Assembly: GCA_016933315.1 (NCBI GenBank)
Contig: JAFGBE010000079.1
Span: 1 to 11,479, forward strand
Direction of reading: 5' to 3'
Source: Candidatus Auribacterota bacterium
GTDB lineage: Bacteria > Auribacterota > UBA6266
Length of the DNA: 11,479 nucleotides
The notes under the pieces: generated by a model
The model's input: only the letters and a program-made list of their open reading frames with translations
Told to the model about the DNA's origin: nothing
Databases searched by the model: none
Made by a program: the position numbers and the translations under genes
Shown here: positions 8,266 to 11,479 of the stretch, one piece after another
How the letters are laid out: the number at the start of each line of letters is the position of its first letter
Numbering within the stretch: position 1 is the first letter of the stretch

Positions 8266-8298
8266 AATTATAAAATTTAGTGTTTTTTTATACCAAGT

Positions 8299-8327
8299 AA
8301 TATAAAATAAATTCGTCTAAAAAACAA
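8299..8327 (-). promoter_or_regulatory. Candidate sigma-70 promoter of the efflux operon
   Basis: On the minus strand, TTGTTT (8322-8327) and TATATT (8299-8304) are separated by 17 nt. Transcription would start near 8292 and leave a leader of about 27 nt, AT-rich and without a Shine-Dalgarno, before the outer-membrane factor ATG at 8265. It lies in the 111-bp spacer shared with the divergent antiporter gene. The spacer is AT-rich enough that chance matches are a real concern. No clear operator palindrome and no adjacent regulator gene were seen. Confidence 0.5.
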
Positions 8328-8376
8328 GATTAGTTATTTCCATGTTTGCTATTTAACATTCAGAGGGAGATTTAAT

Positions 8377-9603
8377 ATGGACCCTATTCTTATCGTTGGC
8401 CTGGTTCTGTTCGGCGGTTTTGTCTTCGGTGAAATAGCCACAAAAATGAACCTGCCCAAAGTCACGGGGTATCTTCTGGCGGGTGTTCTTCTGAACCCGA
8501 CTGTCTTTAATTTCATACCGAAAGACGCTGTAAACCATACAAACCTTATAACAAATATTTCTCTCGCATTCATTACTTTTTCCATCGGAGGAACACTTGT
8601 TTATTCACAGTTAAAAGCTCTCGGGAAATCCATTCTTTATATAACGCTTTTCGAAGCCGAATTCGCGCTAATAGCTCTTGTCGCGGGCTTTCTTATCGTT
8701 TCCCCTTTTCTCGTTCATGTGCAGGGAGGCACATGGATAAGCGTTTTTATACCGCTAAGTATTCTTATGGGCTGCCTCGGTTCTCCCACAGATCCGTCGC
8801 CGATGCTCGCCGTAAGCCATCAGTACAACGCAAAAGGGCCTGTAACATCGACTATCTTAAGCGTAGGGGCGTCGGATGATGTCATGGGGATTATAAATTA
8901 CAGCATAACCGTTGTCATAGCTCAGGCATTTGTGCTCCATAAAGCTTTCAGCCTGTCAACTACCATCCTAAAACCTTTGCTTCAAATATCCGGTTCTTTC
9001 CTGCTGGGAATAATTTTCGGATTTCTCTTTATCCTCATAACATGGTTTATAAGGAAAGAAAAGGAAGGGGTCCTGATTGTGCTTGTTTTCGGCCTTCTAT
9101 CAGTCTGTACCGGCGTGGCAAACCTTTTGAATGTAGATGAACTATTATCCACCATGACAATGGGGGCCGTGGTCGCAAACTTCCATCCAAGGAGTGAAGC
9201 TATATTTAAAATGCTTGAACGATATACCGAAGAGCTTATTTTTGTGCTCTTCTTCACCATAAGCGGCATGATTCTCGATTTCGGGGTGCTTCTCAAATCC
9301 CTGCCCCTTGTATTTTTCTTCATTATCTTCCGGCTTATCGGAAAGTTCACAGGAACTTATGTAGGGGGAAGCCTTTCCCACGCTCCCGCAAAAGTGAAGA
9401 AATACACTATAGGAGGCCTGGTCCCTCTCGGCGGAATCGTCGTCGGCCTTGCGCTTTTAATGAAACAGGACCCGACATTCAGCAAATTCTCGGACATTAT
9501 TTTAAGCGTTATCATAGGCTCAACGATCCTTCATGAATTTATCGGGCCTATAAGCGGGAAATGGGCCATCAAAGAAGCGGATGAGATAGAAAAGACGTGC
9601 TAA
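8377..9603 (+). CDS. Cation/proton antiporter, CPA2 family (NapA/KefB-type membrane domain)
   Basis: This 408-residue membrane protein has about 12-13 predicted helices covering nearly its whole length, as in Na+(K+)/H+ exchangers. The N-terminal 'LPKVTGYLLAGVLLNP' (26-41) is characteristic of the family. The ion-binding site is marked by 'GASDDVMG' (164-171) with Asp167-Asp168, the paired acidic residues of electrogenic CPA2 exchangers. The partly unwound helix equivalent to TM4 appears as 'GSPTDPSPML' (135-144), with Thr138-Asp139. Arg319 and Lys323 in 'FRLIGKFTG' probably match the conserved charged residues of the late core helix. No C-terminal RCK/TrkA-N or USP domain follows, so cytosolic ligand gating is not evident. 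AGGGAG lies upstream of the ATG. It is transcribed divergently from the efflux operon, and its stop is 10 nt from the convergent YkgJ-type gene. Whether Na+ or K+ is moved cannot be read from sequence. Confidence 0.92.
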   Translation: MDPILIVGLVLFGGFVFGEIATKMNLPKVTGYLLAGVLLNPTVFNFIPKDAVNHTNLITNISLAFITFSIGGTLVYSQLKALGKSILYITLFEAEFALIALVAGFLIVSPFLVHVQGGTWISVFIPLSILMGCLGSPTDPSPMLAVSHQYNAKGPVTSTILSVGASDDVMGIINYSITVVIAQAFVLHKAFSLSTTILKPLLQISGSFLLGIIFGFLFILITWFIRKEKEGVLIVLVFGLLSVCTGVANLLNVDELLSTMTMGAVVANFHPRSEAIFKMLERYTEELIFVLFFTISGMILDFGVLLKSLPLVFFFIIFRLIGKFTGTYVGGSLSHAPAKVKKYTIGGLVPLGGIVVGLALLMKQDPTFSKFSDIILSVIIGSTILHEFIGPISGKWAIKEADEIEKTC

Positions 9604-9613
9604 AACGCGGCTT

Positions 9614-10018
9614 CTAATATTCAGACCAGAATTTTCTGTAGCTTTCTACGGAAATCTCCTCTTTGACGAATTTTTCCGCTTTCTCGCGGGCCTGTTCGAA
9701 AAATTCTTTTCCCAGTTCTTTCACCGCGGGGCATTCGTCATCAATATCTATTTCCAGTTTTCCGTCATCATTAATATAGGGATACATAGGGTATACCCTG
9801 CAGATGGTCGGGCGGATATCGTGTATCGAACATTTCCCGTCCGCGTAAAAAGGGCAGGGGTCGCCTTCAAAAACACAATAATCGTCCCTTTCCTCGATAT
9901 GCCGGTTATGGCCGGCCTTGCAAAGTTTCTTTCTCTCATCTTCGCTCAAGATAAAGTAACCATTGCAGCAAGGATCATCGCATTTTTTGCATAACTCTAT
10001 AAAATCAACCTTATCCAT
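9614..10018 (-). CDS. YkgJ-family cysteine-cluster protein (putative metal-binding)
   Basis: This 134-residue soluble protein has ten cysteines: 10, 13, 17, 18, 33, 48, 55, 63, 73 and 96. The N-terminal 'CKKCDDPCC' cluster (10-18), the 'CPFYADGKCSIHDIRPTICRVYP' region (55-77) and 'DDECPAV' (93-99) are diagnostic of the UPF0153/YkgJ family. Members of this family are thought to chelate zinc or an iron-sulfur cluster; their biochemical role is unknown. A charged helix (about 97-134) ends the protein. The ATG at 10018 is preceded by AGGA about 10 nt upstream and by a promoter with perfect consensus hexamers. The gene runs in the same direction as the PHP-domain gene upstream but has its own promoter. 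It converges on the antiporter gene. Confidence 0.93.
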   Translation of the reverse strand: MDKVDFIELCKKCDDPCCNGYFILSEDERKKLCKAGHNRHIEERDDYCVFEGDPCPFYADGKCSIHDIRPTICRVYPMYPYINDDGKLEIDIDDECPAVKELGKEFFEQAREKAEKFVKEEISVESYRKFWSEY

Positions 10019-10058
10019 ATTTTTATATTCCTGTTATCTAAAGCACGTGAAGGGTAAA

Positions 10059-10086
10059 ATTATAATGAAATCCGGATATTTGTCAA
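10059..10086 (-). promoter_or_regulatory. Perfect-consensus sigma-70 promoter of the YkgJ-type gene
   Basis: On the minus strand, TTGACA (10081-10086) and TATAAT (10059-10064) are separated by 16 nt, so both hexamers match consensus exactly. Transcription would start near 10052 and give a leader of about 33 nt before the ATG at 10018. The TGA inside TTGACA is the stop codon of the upstream PHP-domain gene, so the -35 box is partly coding. Confidence 0.75.
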
Positions 10087-10826
10087 CCTTTGGGCCTGTT
10101 GAGGCGGATAAATTTCTCTTCGGGGGACTCGCCAAACACATATCTTAAGTATTTCAATTTTGAAAAAGATTCAAATATAATCTCGTGTGTCTTCATGGGA
10201 GGCGCAACATTTTCCACACGCCTTGCTTTAACCGCATCTATTATCCCTTTCACCGACTTTTCCCTAACGTACAAAAAGGCGTGATTCCTGCCGAACATGC
10301 GGATTTTATGGCTGTCCGAAAAAGACAGGAGCGGGAGATTGTGCTTTTTTGCGGTGATGGCCGCTTTCGTGTTCAGGTCAAACCACTCGGTAAAAAAATG
10401 AGATATCTCAATGCCGTCAAACAGGGCAATGTTCTTTTCAAGTTCCCCGCCCAGGCACTTGCCGGCCCAGAAATAAGGATGGGCGGCTATCACCAGGTTG
10501 CTGCCGTTCTTCAGGGCCTTAAGCTGTTCAAAAGACTCTATCCACGAACCTTTCGGGAAATTATACAAAAGGACATGCTTCCGGTTAATACACATCTCAA
10601 TGCCGGGGAAAAGGATTATCCCGTTCCGGGAAGCTACGCTGGAATACTTGTCTTCATCAAACCATGTTGAATGATTAGTGAAAGAGATAGCGTCAAACCC
10701 GAGCTCTTTCGCTTTATAAATGTACTCCTCGGGCGTCGGCAACTTCTCTTTTTCCATAACAGTTTCGACATAATCTTCGCTGCTGTGGATATGGAAATCT
10801 ACTTTTATTTTTATCAACTCAGCCAT
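10083..10826 (-). CDS. PHP-domain metal-dependent phosphoesterase/hydrolase
   Basis: This 247-residue cytoplasmic protein of the PHP superfamily carries these metal-ligand motifs in order. Motif I is 'VDFHIHSSED' with Asp10, His12 and His14. Motif II is 'SFTNHST' with His52, where the common TDH reads TNH. Motif III is 'FPGIEM' with Glu77. His84 lies in 'NRKHVLLY', motif 'AAHPY' has His116, and the final 'FSDSHK' has Asp171 and His173. These would hold a multinuclear metal centre that hydrolyses phosphoesters. The substrate is unknown, and the protein stands alone rather than fused to a polymerase. Related stand-alone proteins include YcdX and histidinol-phosphatase-like enzymes. The start is fixed by motif I lying only 9 residues in. 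No good Shine-Dalgarno precedes the ATG, and the upstream spacer is AT-rich. It is divergent from the DUF2007-type gene. Confidence 0.92.
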   Translation of the reverse strand: MAELIKIKVDFHIHSSEDYVETVMEKEKLPTPEEYIYKAKELGFDAISFTNHSTWFDEDKYSSVASRNGIILFPGIEMCINRKHVLLYNFPKGSWIESFEQLKALKNGSNLVIAAHPYFWAGKCLGGELEKNIALFDGIEISHFFTEWFDLNTKAAITAKKHNLPLLSFSDSHKIRMFGRNHAFLYVREKSVKGIIDAVKARRVENVAPPMKTHEIIFESFSKLKYLRYVFGESPEEKFIRLNRPKG

Positions 10827-10853
10827 ACCAGAATATAAAATTACATAAAAAGC

Positions 10854-10881
10854 TTAACTTTTGCCAGTTTTTATTTATAAT
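10854..10881 (+). promoter_or_regulatory. Candidate promoter of the DUF2007-type gene
   Basis: TTAACT (10854-10859) and a perfect TATAAT (10876-10881) are 16 nt apart. Transcription would start near 10888, about 27 nt before the ATG at 10915 and just upstream of the AAAGGAG site. The spacer is AT-rich, so the -10 match alone is weak evidence. Confidence 0.45.
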
Positions 10882-10914
10882 ATACAGATATTTTTTTAAA
10901 GGAGAAGGCAATTG

Positions 10915-11160
10915 ATGAAAGACACTGATGATTTTACACCAATAATAAGAGTCAACGATTTTATCACAGCAGAAGTTTTTTCAGGTGTTTTGAAACAGCA
11001 CGGTATAAGCGTAGCCCTGAAAGAAGATATTCTGCCGACCGCGAACTTACATGAAGACGAACCCTCAGAAGAAGCATGGGGCACGCTGTTGGTCGAGAAA
11101 CATAACGCGGAAACCGCAAAGAGAATCCTGAAGGAATTTATCAATTCCAAAAGGCAGTAA
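10915..11160 (+). CDS. Small DUF2007-type protein (putative signal-transducing protein)
   Basis: This 81-residue soluble protein has an alpha/beta pattern. A first strand 'FTPIIRV' (7-13) is followed by a helix 'DFITAEVFSGVLKQHGI' (15-31), a second strand 'SVALKED' (32-38), an acidic loop 'NLHEDEPSEEA' (44-54), a strand 'GTLLVEK' (56-62) and a C-terminal helix 'NAETAKRILKEFI' (64-76). This matches DUF2007-like small proteins ('change of chain level, residue acts on next subdomain' type folds are not assigned function), which are often labelled putative prokaryotic signal transducers without experimental function. AAAGGAG (10898-10904) precedes the start. A TTG at 10912 directly before the ATG is an alternative start that would add one residue. 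The gene is divergent from the PHP gene and is the last gene before the structured non-coding end of the window. Confidence 0.8.
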   Translation: MKDTDDFTPIIRVNDFITAEVFSGVLKQHGISVALKEDILPTANLHEDEPSEEAWGTLLVEKHNAETAKRILKEFINSKRQ

Positions 11161-11166
11161 TTCCCG

Positions 11167-11196
11167 TTGTCGGTATATCTCCTTCTTTACTATAAT
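11167..11196 (+). promoter_or_regulatory. Candidate promoter reading into the hairpin cluster
   Basis: TTGTCG (11167-11172) and a perfect TATAAT (11191-11196) lie 18 nt apart. The start site would be near 11203 and the transcript would run through all four hairpins. It begins only 7 nt after the DUF2007-type gene stop. The -35 match is 4 of 6, so this is tentative. Confidence 0.35.
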
Positions 11197-11247
11197 ATAT
11201 GCGGACTTACTAGTTACTGAGTTACGGTTCTTTATTATAGGCTTCTT

Positions 11248-11286
11248 CCCCCTACTGTTTTACTTCGTAAAACAATGCGTCGGGGG
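11248..11286. repeat. Hairpin A: TTC-triloop palindrome with CCCCC/GGGGG outer stem
   Basis: The inner 8-bp perfect stem TGTTTTAC (11256-11263) / GTAAAACA (11267-11274) closes on loop TTC. The outer stem CCCCC (11248-11252) / GGGGG (11282-11286) is separated from it by an asymmetric internal loop (TAC on the left, ATGCGTC on the right). No T-run follows, so it is not a typical intrinsic terminator. It shares its core and left flank with hairpin D. Confidence 0.85.
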
Positions 11287-11293
11287 TATGTTC

Positions 11294-11335
11294 AACTAAA
11301 TAACTTACGTTTACTGCGTTCCGTAAGTTATAGTT
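11294..11335. repeat. Hairpin B: 10-bp perfect stem with 12-nt loop
   Basis: ATAACTTACG (11300-11309) pairs perfectly with CGTAAGTTAT (11322-11331) around a 12-nt loop. AACT (11294-11297) and AGTT (11332-11335) extend the stem past a two-base bulge. Unlike the other three it lacks the TTC triloop. The loop contains TTAC, which could pair instead with the GTAA in the 3' arm, so two folds compete. No T-tract follows. Confidence 0.8.
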
Positions 11336-11370
11336 TCATGAAGCAAAATGTTTTTTGATATATTAGGGCT

Positions 11371-11414
11371 TATCCTGCTGTTGATTTGTTTCACAAATCA
11401 GGACACTGAGGATA
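11371..11414. repeat. Hairpin C: TTC-triloop palindrome with TATCCT/AGGATA outer stem
   Basis: The inner 8-bp stem TGATTTGT (11382-11389) / ACAAATCA (11393-11400) closes on loop TTC. The outer stem is TATCCT (11371-11376) / AGGATA (11409-11414), 6 bp perfect. TGT (11379-11381) can also pair with ACA (11403-11405) across a GG bulge. The plan (outer stem, internal loop, 8-bp inner stem, TTC) is that of hairpin A with different outer-stem sequence. Confidence 0.8.
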
Positions 11415-11447
11415 CGCCTAAATTGATATATAATTTTATTGGGGCTA

Positions 11448-11479
11448 CCCCCTACTGATTTGCTTCGCAAATCAATGCG
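11448..11479. repeat. Hairpin D: second copy of the hairpin A type, cut by the window end
   Basis: CCCCCTAC leads into stem TGATTTGC (11456-11463), loop TTC and GCAAATCA (11467-11474), then ATGCG to the last base. The left flank CCCCCTACTG and right flank CAATGCG are identical to hairpin A. The inner stem differs by paired changes. The expected GGGGG right outer arm would fall just outside the window. GGGG at 11441-11444 could instead pair with the CCCC here. Confidence 0.8.

Larger units (their letters stand above)
11161..11479. other. Gene-free stretch rich in hairpins
   Basis: No reading frame here looks coding: stops are frequent in all frames, and no Shine-Dalgarno plus start with family-like sequence was found. 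It holds four strong inverted repeats, listed separately, and a candidate plus-strand promoter. The sequence between hairpins is AT-rich and unrecognised. Bases 11208-11229 contain a short imperfect tandem (AGTTACTG / AGTTACGG). The structure continues to the window edge. Confidence 0.75.

Noticed and set aside
8349..8585. Minus-strand open frames at the start of the antiporter gene
   Set aside because: They overlap the well-supported antiporter N-terminus and the spacer, without any family match or ribosome-binding site.
10185..10670. Plus-strand open frame of 161 codons within the PHP gene
   Set aside because: It is antisense to a gene with intact metal-binding motifs and shows no coherent domain pattern.
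11248..11286. Rho-independent terminator of the DUF2007-type gene
   Set aside because: Hairpin A has a GC-rich outer stem but no T-tract on either side, and it lies about 90 bp after the stop codon.
11294..11335. Integron attC recombination site
   Set aside because: The palindrome lacks the RYYYAAC/GTTRRRY core pair with the usual spacing, and no integrase gene or cassette pattern is present.
11248..11479. CRISPR array
   Set aside because: The repeated elements are palindromes with compensatory differences, spaced irregularly (A, C, D) with 80-200 bp between them. There are no short identical direct repeats with unique spacers and no cas genes.

Overview
The window is a chromosomal stretch of moderate GC content from a Gram-negative (double-membrane) bacterium. 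The outer-membrane lipoprotein factor of a tripartite efflux pump and an AsmA-like fragment both require an outer membrane. Nothing fixes the taxon. The mix of an AsmA-like protein, a small PQ-loop-like membrane protein, a YkgJ cysteine-cluster protein, a PHP protein and a DUF2007 protein would fit a deltaproteobacterial-type or candidate-phylum genome (e.g. Omnitrophota or Elusimicrobiota), but that is only a guess. Genes are tightly packed on both strands with very short gaps. No insertion sequence, tRNA, rRNA, CRISPR array or phage gene is visible.

Layout. Bases 1-741 (+) hold the 3' end of an AsmA-like gene followed by a three-helix membrane protein. Bases 749-1003 (-) encode a small secreted basic protein of unknown function with a good Shine-Dalgarno and a plausible promoter. 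Bases 1069-2043 (+) encode a DusB-type tRNA-dihydrouridine synthase. Bases 2035-8265 (-) form one compact operon, in transcription order: outer-membrane factor, membrane fusion protein, RND transporter and a PsiE-family membrane protein. The gaps are 19, 2 and 3 nt. The first three are a complete tripartite efflux system. The PsiE-family protein is an unusual fourth member.

Bases 8377-9603 (+) encode a CPA2-type cation/proton antiporter, divergent from the pump operon across a 111-bp AT-rich spacer. Bases 9614-10018 (-) encode a YkgJ-type cysteine-cluster protein. Its promoter matches both sigma-70 consensus hexamers exactly and overlaps the stop codon of the gene upstream. That gene, at 10083-10826 (-), encodes a PHP-domain metal-dependent phosphoesterase. 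Bases 10915-11160 (+) encode a small DUF2007-type protein.

The last 319 bp (11161-11479) contain no gene I can support but are rich in structure. Three short hairpins share an 8-bp stem and a TTC triloop, and their stems differ by compensatory base changes. Two of them have the same flanks and lie exactly 200 bp apart. A fourth hairpin of different design has a 10-bp perfect stem. A candidate promoter reads into the cluster. This is the least explained part of the window. It is either a palindromic repeat family (REP/MITE-like) or part of a structured non-coding RNA, and it runs off the window end.
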